A stretch of DNA of 64,000 nt from an uncultured Lactobacillus sp. GTDB taxonomy: Bacteria; Bacillota; Bacilli; Lactobacillales; Lactobacillaceae. Location: assembly GCA_937874185.1 (NCBI GenBank), contig CALNAK010000014.1, positions 164,470-228,469 on the forward strand, given 5' to 3'. Below, in pieces: positions 53,845 to 63,282 of the stretch. The number at the start of each line of letters is the position of its first letter. Position 1 is the first letter of the stretch. The notes under the pieces were generated by a model, which searched no databases, was not told the DNA's origin, and saw nothing but the letters and a program-made list of their open reading frames with translations. Both the position numbers and the translations under genes were made by a program.

Positions 53845-54798
53845 ATGACAAATCGTATTTCACTAGAACAAGAAGCACTTGATTTCAGTATCGCCAATGA
53901 GGCTCACCCTCGTATTTATGAAGTAGACCCATCACAAGGTCGTGAAATTTTGAATTCAGTACAAGACTCAGATATTCAAAAAGAACACGTTGATATCGAA
54001 GATATGGAAATGGATACTGGCAAATGGGGTAAGATTAATGTTCGTTTTATCAGACCCGCTGGAAACAAATCAGTTCTACCAGTTATCTACTATATTCACG
54101 GTGCTGGTTGGGTCTTCGGTAATGCACATACTCATGATAAATTAGTTCGCGAACTAGCTGTAAGAACTAACTCAGTCGTTGTTTTCCCTGAATACACTCT
54201 TTCCCCTGAAGCAAAATATCCAACTGCAATTGAACAAGATTACTCAGTTCTACAACAACTTCCAAACTTGGCAGCATCAAAGAACCTTAACATTGCCAAA
54301 CTTACTGTTGCTGGTGATTCTGTCGGAGGTAACATGGCCACTGTTATGACAATCATGACTAAACAACGTGGTGGACTTCCAATTTCACAACAATTGCTTT
54401 ACTACCCCGTAACTGATGCTAATTTTGAAACAGAATCATATAATACTTTCGCTGAAGATTACTATCTTACAAAAGAAGGTATGGAATGGTTCTGGAACAA
54501 GTACACAACCGATGAAAAAGAACGTGCAGAAATCACTGCATCCCCATTACGTGCTACACTCGATGATTTAAAAAGACTTCCTGCAGCAATGGTTCTAAAT
54601 GGTGAAGCCGATGTTCTCCGTGACGAAGGTGAAGCTTATGCTAGAAAACTTCGTGACGCCGGCGTTGAAGTTACACAACTTCAATTCCAAGGTATGATTC
54701 ATGACTTCGTTATGTTGAATAACCTTGACCAAACAAAAGCTGCCCGTGCCGCTATGAATCTTTCAACTAACTGGATCAACGAACGTAACAATAAATAA
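53845..54798 (+). CDS. Alpha/beta hydrolase, hormone-sensitive-lipase-type esterase
   Basis: Esterase of 317 residues. Oxyanion-hole motif HGAGWVFGN (about 88), nucleophile Ser in GDSVGGN (about 154), acid in GEADVLRDEG and His in MIHDFVML (about 288). Acts on short-chain acyl esters; cytosolic, no signal peptide. AAGAGG before the ATG. Its promoter seems controlled by the divergent OhrR-like regulator, so it may help detoxify peroxidised lipids, which is inference. Confidence 0.88.
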   Translation: MTNRISLEQEALDFSIANEAHPRIYEVDPSQGREILNSVQDSDIQKEHVDIEDMEMDTGKWGKINVRFIRPAGNKSVLPVIYYIHGAGWVFGNAHTHDKLVRELAVRTNSVVVFPEYTLSPEAKYPTAIEQDYSVLQQLPNLAASKNLNIAKLTVAGDSVGGNMATVMTIMTKQRGGLPISQQLLYYPVTDANFETESYNTFAEDYYLTKEGMEWFWNKYTTDEKERAEITASPLRATLDDLKRLPAAMVLNGEADVLRDEGEAYARKLRDAGVEVTQLQFQGMIHDFVMLNNLDQTKAARAAMNLSTNWINERNNK

Positions 54799-54978
54799 TA
54801 GTTTCCAATTATAAGATAAGTTATTAATACTTATCTTATTTTTTTATTCCAAATATATAAAAACACAATGGTTTTTTAAACCCTTTAGTGTGTTTATCCT
54901 TCTTATGTTTGCTACACTTCTTTGTGAAATGACATTATGTCAATTAAGAAGATTATTTACCAAATTGAGAGGCAAATC

Positions 54979-57243
54979 ATGCGAAAGCATAAGAGATTAC
55001 AATATTTTTCAATTATTACACTTTTAACTCTATTATTAACTACAACAACATTTTATTGTTTTCACAATACATTTGCATCTACAACCAATTCATCTCAAAA
55101 CACATCTGAAACTAATTCTGACTACGAAAATGCCTTAAAAAGTACCCCTAAAGGTTTGAAGTGGGCAAATAGTGATTTCATGAAAGCTGAATTTCCTGGT
55201 AACCAAGCTGAAATAGTTCCCTCTAAAAACCCTAATAATTTAGACACTAGTGTTATTAAAATGACTAATAGTACTTATCAAGTTGGTGGTATCTGGGGAA
55301 ATCAAGACAATAACAATTATTTTGATATTAGTCACGAACAAATTGCCTCAATGTGGTTATATTTTGGTAACACTGGCGACACTCCTGGAGATGGTATGGC
55401 ATTCGTTCTGCATAATGATCCCCGTGGTCTAAAGACTATTGCTTGGGATAATGGTAAGGGTAGGGCTGTTAATGGACAATCATTAGGAGTCTGGGGTGCT
55501 GACTGGGATTGGTCTCAAAAAGATTCGAGAGTATTAGCTAAGTCGGCTATTCAAAACAGTTGGGCTCTGGAATTTGATACATATGTTAATAAATTAAACA
55601 CATTCGACACTATCTCAGGTGAAGGAGTTTCCTTTGATGCTGCATACTCTGACAGTAATCAACATATCGCCTATAGTTATCCTGGATCAGCTGGTACTTA
55701 TATTATTTCCCCCCCACTTTTTGGTGAGTACACTAAATATTACTATTTACTTAAACACCAAGGAATGATCAAAAACGTTGATATTGTCAATAGTACCTGG
55801 CATCACGTTACTATCAAATGGACACCTTCATCTACTACAAAGGACGGAATTCCTGTAAGTGGTTCTTTAAATTATAAATTTAATGATAAGAACCCCAATG
55901 GAACGCCCAACAATGGATCCGATATGAAAGAGAATACGGCCCAAATCGATACTTCCTATTTCAATTTAAAACCTCAACATACTATATTATACTGGGGATT
56001 TACTGGTTCTACCGGCAAATATTTTGAAAATAATTTGGTTGTCTTTGAATCAATTCCATCATTTGTTGATGCTGAAGCAAAAGCGGCTATTTACGATGAC
56101 AGTCAAAATAGTCGTGAAATAACAGAAAATGATAGCGAAGTTGAACCAAACGATGATATTCGATACAACTACTCATTAAATTACAAAGGGTGGTCTAAAA
56201 ATTGGAACCACATTAATGCTATGATGGATGTTCCGAAAAATGTTCATTTCACTAGCGGTACGGTCACTTATCCTGATTCACCCATTAATAAGAAGCCTCG
56301 GCCTATCCCTCAAGAAGTATTTGACAAAGCAAATTCAGATAATAAATTAAACTATACGCTTACAGAACAACTTGACTCAAATAGTAGAAATGCGGTCATT
56401 GAATTACAAGGAAAAACAGAAAAAACTGCTCCCACACAACTCACTGTCCCCTCAGCTCATGCTTCATTTCAAGGTGATAATTTAATTACTGATACTGATT
56501 CAGTGTCATTCCATATTAGGCAAAGATTGCTGACACTAGAAAGTGATTCACCCCATATAATTAAACTCAAAGCTAGCGAGGATGCTATTATTTCTGGACA
56601 GCTTAATTATATTGGAAGTGGCACTCCTGATTTCCAATCTATGATTGTTCACTATAAATTAAATAAACAAAGCTACTCCGTATCAGGAAAAATTGATAAA
56701 TCTGGTAAAGTCTCTTTTTCTATTAACCATCAGGATTTAAGTAAAATTAATTCACTAGAATTCTACGTCACTGATACCGACAATGTTACTAATACTAATA
56801 TCATCACCCGAAAAATTCAGGTTGGTGGACTTCTAAGTTTCGGTAAAATTCAGGATAACCTGGCGTTCCAATCTACAAACGGATCATTCAATAATAAAAC
56901 AATTCAACGTTCCGGAAATTGGCAGATAAATGTTGTAGATAGTCGTGAGAAAGGTAGTTACTGGAATGTTCAAGCCAAGGCATCTGATTTAATTATCAAT
57001 AATAAAAATAAATTAAAAGGACACCTATTTTATCGTAATTCCAAAGGTAAAGAAACACCGCTGGATAATAACGTTTCCGTTGCTAGTCACATTAAAGATA
57101 TTGATGATCCACAGACTAAGAACATTACAGATTCATGGACTACAAATACCGGTATCCTTTTGGATTTAAATTCAAATAATCAGGCTGGAAAATACACAGG
57201 TAAAATTGAATGGACTTTGTCTGACACTTTACAAAATACATAA
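54979..57243 (+). CDS. Secreted L-type lectin protein with C-terminal WxL domain
   Basis: Protein of 754 residues from ATG 54979 (GAGAGG 7 bases before). Signal peptide at 1-36. L-type (legume-like) lectin domain at about 50-330: DGMAFVLHNDPRG, GQSLGVWGADWDW, ALEFDTYVN, WHHVTIKW. Middle region (340-560) of beta-rich modules. C-terminal WxL domain (about 580-754) with WQINVVDSREKGSYWNVQAKA and the final WTLSD motif, which holds the protein on peptidoglycan. WxL proteins usually come with DUF916 and LPxTG partners in csc clusters; here it is alone. Confidence 0.85.
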   Translation: MRKHKRLQYFSIITLLTLLLTTTTFYCFHNTFASTTNSSQNTSETNSDYENALKSTPKGLKWANSDFMKAEFPGNQAEIVPSKNPNNLDTSVIKMTNSTYQVGGIWGNQDNNNYFDISHEQIASMWLYFGNTGDTPGDGMAFVLHNDPRGLKTIAWDNGKGRAVNGQSLGVWGADWDWSQKDSRVLAKSAIQNSWALEFDTYVNKLNTFDTISGEGVSFDAAYSDSNQHIAYSYPGSAGTYIISPPLFGEYTKYYYLLKHQGMIKNVDIVNSTWHHVTIKWTPSSTTKDGIPVSGSLNYKFNDKNPNGTPNNGSDMKENTAQIDTSYFNLKPQHTILYWGFTGSTGKYFENNLVVFESIPSFVDAEAKAAIYDDSQNSREITENDSEVEPNDDIRYNYSLNYKGWSKNWNHINAMMDVPKNVHFTSGTVTYPDSPINKKPRPIPQEVFDKANSDNKLNYTLTEQLDSNSRNAVIELQGKTEKTAPTQLTVPSAHASFQGDNLITDTDSVSFHIRQRLLTLESDSPHIIKLKASEDAIISGQLNYIGSGTPDFQSMIVHYKLNKQSYSVSGKIDKSGKVSFSINHQDLSKINSLEFYVTDTDNVTNTNIITRKIQVGGLLSFGKIQDNLAFQSTNGSFNNKTIQRSGNWQINVVDSREKGSYWNVQAKASDLIINNKNKLKGHLFYRNSKGKETPLDNNVSVASHIKDIDDPQTKNITDSWTTNTGILLDLNSNNQAGKYTGKIEWTLSDTLQNT

Positions 57244-57246
57244 AAA

Positions 57247-57290
57247 AATAAGCTATAAGGATGAAAAATTTCACCCCTATAGCTTATTTC
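57247..57290. terminator. Bidirectional terminator
   Basis: AATAAGCTATAAG pairs with CTATAGCTTATT around a 17-base loop with A/T flanks, between the WxL gene and the converging TSUP operon. Confidence 0.8.
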
Positions 57291-57297
57291 TATACTA

Positions 57298-57651
57298 TTA
57301 ACTACGATATCCCATAAACATAGCGAACATCAAAATAACCAAAACAATCGTTGTAATAACAACATATAACGTATCTTTTTCTTTATAAAAAGCATAAATT
57401 GAAACGACTACTCGAAGTACTGGCGTCAAGATCAATAAGAAAACACCCAACATAATAACTGAGTAAGATTTTCCTTGTGATAATCCAGCCGCAATTGCGG
57501 AGAATCTTCTAGGGAACTCTCCAGCAGGATAGCCACTACCACTCATGAAATATAATCCCATTCCAATTAAGATAACAATGGCTGATGTGACAACACCGAT
57601 TCGTAAAATTTTACCGATAATCAATTCAACTTTTCGAGTTTCTTCATGCAT
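57298..57651 (-). CDS. DUF1634 membrane protein
   Basis: Protein of 117 residues with three membrane helices (about 17-33, 60-80, 95-114) and the DUF1634 start EETRKVELIIGKILRIGVVTSA. Usually partners with TSUP transporters. Its ATG overlaps the stop of the TSUP gene by one base (TAATG), which indicates coupled translation and a joint complex. Confidence 0.82.
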   Translation of the reverse strand: MHEETRKVELIIGKILRIGVVTSAIVILIGMGLYFMSGSGYPAGEFPRRFSAIAAGLSQGKSYSVIMLGVFLLILTPVLRVVVSIYAFYKEKDTLYVVITTIVLVILMFAMFMGYRS

Positions 57652-58493
57652 TAGATATTCACCCCAAATCCTTTAAGAGCCATTTGAACTCCCATGTAAA
57701 GAATGATAGGAATAAAAATCATTCTAATAATTCTAGGTTTCATTACTTGCATCAAACGAGCACCAATTGTGGCACCAACTAAAACACCAATTGCCAATGG
57801 AGCAGCAATATCTGGACGAATTGAACCGTTAAAGAAGTAAACTGTAGCACTAGCTGCAGCAGTAACACCCATCATCAAATTACTTGTTGCACTTGATGGC
57901 TTGAGTGGCATTTTCATAATTGTATCCATAGCAATAACTTTAAAGGCACCACTACCAATACCTAGCAAACCACTGGCAAGACCGGCAGCCCACATCATAA
58001 TGAATCCACCAGGAACATTTTTCATCGAATAGTCGATTTGTTTCTGTTCAGCCTTGTCATAGTAAGTACTAGACAATTTGAACTTGTCGACGATTGGATC
58101 ATGCCCCGTGAAGACAGCCTCACCCTTCTTATCCATCAACTTACGAATCATATTATAAGATGAATACAATAAGAAGAATCCAAACAGGATGTATAAGAAA
58201 TTGCTTGAGAACATCCCTACCAATAAGGCACCCATAATCGCACCAACAGTTGTCGCAATTTCCAAAAACATTGCCACACGAAGGTTTAACATATCATCTT
58301 TCAAATAAGCAATAGTTGAGCCAGAACTCGTTGCAATAACAGAGATAATACTAGCACCAATCGCATACTTAATATCTAACCCCATCATAATGGTCAGTAC
58401 CGGAGTGATAATCATTCCGCCACCAATACCCAAAATTGCACCAAGAACCCCAGCTCCTACACCCATTACTAGGAGTAATAGCATCGAATTCAT
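57651..58493 (-). CDS. TSUP (TauE/SafE) family anion transporter
   Basis: Protein of 280 residues with eight predicted helices. Two internal repeats start with the glycine-rich GVLGAILGIGGGMIITPVL (residues about 15-33) and GLASGLLGIGSGAFKVIA (about 170). The family exports sulfite, sulfoacetate or similar organic anions. Start overlaps the stop of the upstream gene by one base. The exact anion is unknown. Confidence 0.85.
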   Translation of the reverse strand: MNSMLLLLVMGVGAGVLGAILGIGGGMIITPVLTIMMGLDIKYAIGASIISVIATSSGSTIAYLKDDMLNLRVAMFLEIATTVGAIMGALLVGMFSSNFLYILFGFFLLYSSYNMIRKLMDKKGEAVFTGHDPIVDKFKLSSTYYDKAEQKQIDYSMKNVPGGFIMMWAAGLASGLLGIGSGAFKVIAMDTIMKMPLKPSSATSNLMMGVTAAASATVYFFNGSIRPDIAAPLAIGVLVGATIGARLMQVMKPRIIRMIFIPIILYMGVQMALKGFGVNI

Positions 58494-58969
58494 TATTTAT
58501 CCTCTTTTTCTACTTCTTCCTTGTTAGAGAAATTTTCTAAAGAAGTTTCATAGTTCTTTTTCATTATATCCATTGTTTGCTTAATTTCATCATCTTTTAA
58601 GGAATTTTCAGAAATTAAATCAATATGAAACTTTGAGGCATTTAAATATTCGCAACTTGTTGATAGGTAAAACTTAGTTTCTGCTTCAGCATCATCATCA
58701 AAGAAGTGGGTTACTTTCTTAGCATCAGCGAATGGAAGGTTGATTACACCACTTTCCAAATAATAATCAATTGGAAATTCAGCATCAACAACATGGATCG
58801 TAACTTGTGAAAGTTTATTATCAGCTAAATCTTTTTCCATTTGTTCCTTAGCTTTATTTAGTGCCCATAAATCTTCTTGTAATAAATCATCCTTACTAAT
58901 TTCTAAAGTAGTTTGATTGAATTTTTCCTCTTGAACATTTTCGATAAAATCAGCGATTTTGATTTTCAT
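58493..58969 (-). CDS. Unknown acidic cytosolic protein in the TSUP operon
   Basis: Protein of 158 residues, rich in Glu, Asp and Lys, no membrane segments. Starts MKIKIADFIENVQEEKFNQTTL; central HVVDAEFPIDYYLESGVINL; C-terminal helix ending KEEVEKEDK. No family recognised. First gene of an operon with the TSUP transporter and DUF1634 protein, joined by one-base overlaps, so it may be a regulatory subunit. TAGGAG site. Confidence 0.6.
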   Translation of the reverse strand: MKIKIADFIENVQEEKFNQTTLEISKDDLLQEDLWALNKAKEQMEKDLADNKLSQVTIHVVDAEFPIDYYLESGVINLPFADAKKVTHFFDDDAEAETKFYLSTSCEYLNASKFHIDLISENSLKDDEIKQTMDIMKKNYETSLENFSNKEEVEKEDK

Positions 58970-58978
58970 TTTTTTCTC

Positions 58979-59875
58979 CTAAAGATACATTTTCAAAAAC
59001 TTATCCACAGTGCTTTGATATTTTTTGGAATCCACATAGTAGCTTCTTATATGAACCCCTTGACTTTCATAGGACATTTTCGGGAATTGTCCACATGTTA
59101 ATAACTTTTCACGCATTTCGAATGGAACAGTAAAATCATTTCTTCCGTGCATAAATAATATCGGTAAAGTATTTTTTTCTAAGGCTTTCATACAATCAGT
59201 TTTTGCATAAGAAAATCCTGCTCGTACTCTGGATGCCAAAGATATTCCTTTGATCAACCATTTTCCTTTAATATGATACCTTTTTTGACATTGATAACTC
59301 AAGATATCGTACGCACTCGTATATCCCGAATCTTCAATAATTAGTTTAACATTCTTTGGCAAATTGTTCCCTGATGTCAGCATCACCGTAGCAGCACCCA
59401 TTGATGCACCGAATAAAATTATTTTATCATTAGGTCGCTTGGAAATAACCTCATTAATCCAATTTAATAAATCTAAACTTTCAATATAACCAAACCCTAA
59501 ATACTTACCTTCACTCTTACCGGCAGCCTGATTGTCTATCTGTAAAACGTTACAGCCCAAGCGGTCAAACAATTGTGCATGAACATCTAAAGAACTATGA
59601 TCGACTCCAAATCCATGGACCATGATGACTGTTTTATCATCATCATTATCGGTAAACCAACCATATAGTTTACTTCCATTAAATTTTGATTTAATCTGCC
59701 AATCTTGTTTAGGTTCGTTTACAAATTTATCTGTCTGCTCAACTAGTCCCTCATCCATATCAACTCTGGGAGCTTCCGTTCCCAAAGCCTTAGAACCTCT
59801 CTTTTGAATATATAAAAAAAAGGCGTTCAGAATTAGAACGACTAGTAATAACAATATCAGAAGAATAATTATCAT
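58979..59875 (-). CDS. Membrane-anchored alpha/beta hydrolase, YqkD-like
   Basis: Hydrolase of 298 residues. One N-terminal helix (2-25) as anchor; HGFGVDHSS oxyanion region (about 89), nucleophile Ser in GASMGAAT (about 159), acid in HGRNDFTVP and His in QGVHIRSYY. Resembles Bacillus YqkD/YfhR-type hydrolases. Substrate unknown. Separated from the TSUP operon by 9 bases, so probably co-transcribed from further upstream. Confidence 0.82.
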   Translation of the reverse strand: MIIILLILLLLVVLILNAFFLYIQKRGSKALGTEAPRVDMDEGLVEQTDKFVNEPKQDWQIKSKFNGSKLYGWFTDNDDDKTVIMVHGFGVDHSSLDVHAQLFDRLGCNVLQIDNQAAGKSEGKYLGFGYIESLDLLNWINEVISKRPNDKIILFGASMGAATVMLTSGNNLPKNVKLIIEDSGYTSAYDILSYQCQKRYHIKGKWLIKGISLASRVRAGFSYAKTDCMKALEKNTLPILFMHGRNDFTVPFEMREKLLTCGQFPKMSYESQGVHIRSYYVDSKKYQSTVDKFLKMYL

Positions 59876-59888
59876 GATATCACCTCAT

Positions 59889-61088
59889 CTATACTAATTC
59901 TTTCACACCTATCATAGCTATAGCAACTATAATCATCGAAATTGTAATGCCAACAAACAATGTTGAAAATGATAACGCAGTAATAATTAAACTACCTGCG
60001 TATGGTCCGACAGCACGACCTAAGGAACCGAAAATACTATAGAAACTCTGGAAAGTACCACGGTTACGATTAGTCGACATCTTACTTAGCAAAGCTGGAA
60101 TTGTTGGGAAGACCATTGATTCACCAACTGTTAGAACCAACATACTAATAAGGAAAGCTATATATGTTTTGGCACCTGGTAACAATAAGAATGACAATCC
60201 CATAATTACAGTACCGATAAAAATTTGATATTTTAATTGTTTGAATATTTTTGAAATAACACGGTTCATAACAGGTTGAATAATCAATAATGAACCTGCA
60301 TTAATAGTAAAGACAAATCCATATTGACGGGTTGAATAACCTTGATCAAGCATATAAGCTGATAGATTACTATCCCATTGTGAGTAACCTAACCACACGA
60401 TAAAGATTGAGGCACAGATAATGAATAGATTCAGATTGAAACGAAATGAACCGATTTTAATTTTAGGATCAACCATATCGGTAGTTTCGTAATTTGAATC
60501 AACTTCTGTATTTGTATCTGCATGTTCATGAACTTTATCCAAAATATTGGCTCTCAATAACAAGATTATTCCACTTAAAACGAATAATAGCATTGGAATG
60601 AAGAAGGTGAAAAAGATACTCCACTCGAATATGAAACCAACAGCATTTGAACCCACAGCAATCCCAATATTTGAAGCCAAGTACATATTATTAAATATGA
60701 CCCGACTATTGCTGGACATTTGTTCGGCAACAAAGGCTGTATAAGCGTTGATACCGGTATAAACCAGACCCATTCCGAATCCTAAAATGAACAACATAAT
60801 CGCATATGTTGGCCACACATGGTGTACTGACATACCTAATAATGAAACGATTGATATGATGTAGCCAATGTACAATGTTCCTCGTTTGGAGAATCGATCA
60901 AACATTATACCCCCAATGGCATTTCCTACCATCATAAAAGCTGAATATATCATCAAAGTAAATCCAGCTGTTACCAATGTTTCGTGTAGATTTTTGTGAA
61001 TGAAAATTGTGTTAACTGGTAACATAAATCCCATTACTAAATTGAATGTGATATTTAAAAGCAATAACCATATTCTTTGCGCGCGCAT
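59889..61088 (-). CDS. MFS transporter, drug-efflux type
   Basis: Transporter of 399 residues with 12 predicted helices and the MFS loop FDRFSKRGTLYIG between helices 2 and 3. Central polar loop (about 190-215) before helix 7. Similar in layout to YttB/MdtG-type efflux pumps. ATG 61088 (MRAQRIWLL) has GAGGTGAGAGG upstream; the longer frame to 61145 runs through the terminator hairpin of the leader. That leader suggests induction by attenuation. Confidence 0.82.
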   Translation of the reverse strand: MRAQRIWLLLLNITFNLVMGFMLPVNTIFIHKNLHETLVTAGFTLMIYSAFMMVGNAIGGIMFDRFSKRGTLYIGYIISIVSLLGMSVHHVWPTYAIMLFILGFGMGLVYTGINAYTAFVAEQMSSNSRVIFNNMYLASNIGIAVGSNAVGFIFEWSIFFTFFIPMLLFVLSGIILLLRANILDKVHEHADTNTEVDSNYETTDMVDPKIKIGSFRFNLNLFIICASIFIVWLGYSQWDSNLSAYMLDQGYSTRQYGFVFTINAGSLLIIQPVMNRVISKIFKQLKYQIFIGTVIMGLSFLLLPGAKTYIAFLISMLVLTVGESMVFPTIPALLSKMSTNRNRGTFQSFYSIFGSLGRAVGPYAGSLIITALSFSTLFVGITISMIIVAIAMIGVKELV

Positions 61089-61110
61089 CCCTCTCACCTC
61101 TTCTATTAAT

Positions 61111-61320
61111 TTCTCTATAAAAAAAGCCATGGTATAAACAACCATGGCTTTTAGCGGTAGTACTCAAGATGAGCAAATAGATTCCGGTTCACATCCGGTT
61201 TCTATAGATATCACTCACAATCCGGTGAGTAGTGCTCGATATCCTACCATTCATAAGTGCCGTCCAAATTCGACGGCTCTCGACTCATCGCACAACTCGT
61301 ATCATACGATACTTTGAAAA
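61111..61320 (-). promoter_or_regulatory. Attenuator-like structured leader of the MFS gene
   Basis: Minus strand, in order: hairpin GCCGTC/GACGGC; then GGTAG (61244-61248) that pairs with CTACC (61156-61160) and encloses three stems (GATATC..GATATC around ACTCAC/GTGAGT; ATAGA..CCGG/CCGG..TCTAT; CTCA/TGAG). Directly after stands a terminator AAAGCCATGGT/ACCATGGCTTT with seven T, 20 bases before the ribosome site. A terminator placed between leader and gene implies regulated readthrough. I do not recognise a known riboswitch class. Confidence 0.65.
61244..61288 (-). CDS. Putative 14-residue leader peptide of the attenuator
   Basis: Frame MSREPSNLDGTYEW ends with TGG TAG, and the last five bases GGTAG are the very arm that pairs with CTACC downstream. 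A ribosome stalled or terminating here would change the fold. The ribosome site (ACGAG) is weak, so translation is uncertain. Confidence 0.4.
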   Translation of the reverse strand: MSREPSNLDGTYEW

Positions 61321-61339
61321 TTGTTGCAACACTTTTTCA

Positions 61340-62962
61340 TTAAAGATTTGGATTTTCACTGACCTTTTCTTCAGTCCAGATCTTGTAAATTAGATTTAAT
61401 AAGCCACCCATTTGTCCATCGACACCGTTATACATCCAACGATAAATACATACATTCTTATTCATTTGATCTTCTGGTGGATTGGCACTATTAGCAGTCA
61501 CAATAATATCGGCATCTTTAGGATCACTAACAATTTTTGCATAAGGTAATGATTGTAGTGTCACTGAAAGGTCTGAGTAAACCAAGAAGAATGATTCTAA
61601 TTCTAAGTAAACTTTAACTTGGATATTCTTGTTATAAAGTGAGAAGAATCTGTAAGCAATCGCATAAATAGCTTCTGAAATTTGCTTAGATTTTCCTGTA
61701 AGTGATTGATACTTATCACGCAACATCAAATGTTGAACAGTTGAGTAAATCTTACTCTCAAGTCCTTCATCATTTAACTTACTGATAGCATCACCAAATC
61801 CTGAATATAGATTAAGAATTTCGATGTAATTATGGTCAAGTGCTAAGACACCGATGATACATGTTGTTAAATTATATTTATATCTTAGAAATTCATTATG
61901 AGACATTGCCATATCTGAAATTGTTTGTTCAACATCAATTGGAATAAGTTCCAAGAAATCATCAATAAAGTTAGCAAATAATGGATTATATCTAACCAAT
62001 TGTTTTGAAACAGATTGAAGATAATCTTCAGAAACTTCAAAAGTTGCTGGAACACACATTAATAGGATATAGAAATCAGCTGATTGGAACATTTGCTCTT
62101 CATAACTGACATCTTCTTTAATGGCACGTTTCAATTCTCTAACTTTCTTACTACCGGTATCCCCTTCAAGCATTGAACCCGCACTTTCAAAAATATTAGG
62201 GAATGGATAATTGATAACATTCAAAGCATCCATATTTTGGACGTGATTGCCTGCAATGATCCGATACAAATGAGCCATAACTACATAAGCGTAGAAAGTC
62301 TTTGTGATCTCATTAGTTGGTTTGAGACGATACTTATCCAAAGAAATATCAACAACCTTGAAAGCTGTCTTTTGAGTGAAATCTTCAAATGGCCATACAT
62401 ATCCCCTAGTAGCGTTCCAATACAACGCCGCAATAGCCAAACGAATAGATTCCTCGTCACCAACAAAGCGCATTGGCTCATAAGCAATTCTGACACCAAA
62501 ACGTTTTAAATAGCCTCTCATTGGCTTTAAATGACGTAGGACAGTTGCCTTACTACTTTCCAATGTTTGGTAGAAGTGTTTGAAGGAATTCTCCTTATCC
62601 TTAACAATGGCATCTAAGAATAGGTACCCGTCAGAATTAGTCGTCAAATAAGCATGATAAGCATCTCTTGTTACAGCGAACATTTCTTCAGTAGAATATT
62701 TATCCTTTTGAAGAATCTTCTTAAAGTCGTCTTGAATACCTAAGAAAGTATTGTAGACACTGCCGTAACTCTTATTCATCTGATAGGCAGCCTTACGCAA
62801 GTTGATATCCTTAACAACGATATCGCGATTACGATAAGTACCGATCAAATCAGAACTAGCAAGTTGATTAGTTCTGATCAATTTAATTTTGTTAAATAAT
62901 TGTATCTTTTCGATTTCTGATTTTGATAAAAATAAGTCAGTAAAGCTATCCAAAGACTCCAC
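61340..62962 (-). CDS. Mga/AtxA-type transcriptional regulator
   Basis: Protein of 540 residues. N-terminal region with YQMNKSYGSVYNTFLGIQDDFKKIL, then a winged HTH of the Mga type: SSKATVLRHLKPMRGYLKRFGVRI followed by FVGDEESIRLAIAALYW. The middle (200-440) is helical and PRD-like; the C-terminus (about 445-530, AKIVSDPKDADIIVTANS) resembles an EIIB fold. Such regulators control surface or carbohydrate genes in response to PTS state. GTG 62962 or TTG 62953 are possible starts near GGGGGTGGAG. Confidence 0.78.
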   Translation of the reverse strand: MESLDSFTDLFLSKSEIEKIQLFNKIKLIRTNQLASSDLIGTYRNRDIVVKDINLRKAAYQMNKSYGSVYNTFLGIQDDFKKILQKDKYSTEEMFAVTRDAYHAYLTTNSDGYLFLDAIVKDKENSFKHFYQTLESSKATVLRHLKPMRGYLKRFGVRIAYEPMRFVGDEESIRLAIAALYWNATRGYVWPFEDFTQKTAFKVVDISLDKYRLKPTNEITKTFYAYVVMAHLYRIIAGNHVQNMDALNVINYPFPNIFESAGSMLEGDTGSKKVRELKRAIKEDVSYEEQMFQSADFYILLMCVPATFEVSEDYLQSVSKQLVRYNPLFANFIDDFLELIPIDVEQTISDMAMSHNEFLRYKYNLTTCIIGVLALDHNYIEILNLYSGFGDAISKLNDEGLESKIYSTVQHLMLRDKYQSLTGKSKQISEAIYAIAYRFFSLYNKNIQVKVYLELESFFLVYSDLSVTLQSLPYAKIVSDPKDADIIVTANSANPPEDQMNKNVCIYRWMYNGVDGQMGGLLNLIYKIWTEEKVSENPNL

Positions 62963-63282
62963 CCCCGTAGATAGAATTTAATTCTATTATAATAGAACAT
63001 ACTCAATTTTTCGTGGTTTATTTTTATTATATAGTAAATATTTTTTTATATAAGTAACCTACAACATTTCATCATTTAAATAAGTAGACAAGATATTTAT
63101 TGAAATATGAACATATTTTATTATCTATACCAATAAGTTATTTTACGCCTTATTTAAAATAAGTATAGTCTTTGCTTGTTCCTTAATTCAGAAAAAAAAC
63201 AAATTACATAAAAAATAAAAAAATATCCTTAAAGAACCATAATATTTCAGTTCTTTAAGAATATTAGTTTCAGAAAATGGAA
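62963..63282. other. AT-rich intergenic region, about 320 bases
   Basis: It contains the leader of the Mga-like gene and, near 63225-63272, the terminator of the DoxX gene. Two stretches with ATAAGTAG/AATAAGT words are visible (about 63080 and 63160), but no gene or clear operator. Confidence 0.4.
63225..63272 (-). terminator. Terminator of the DoxX-like gene
   Basis: ATATCCTTAAAGAAC pairs with GTTCTTTAAGAATAT, then T run on the minus strand. Confidence 0.85.
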
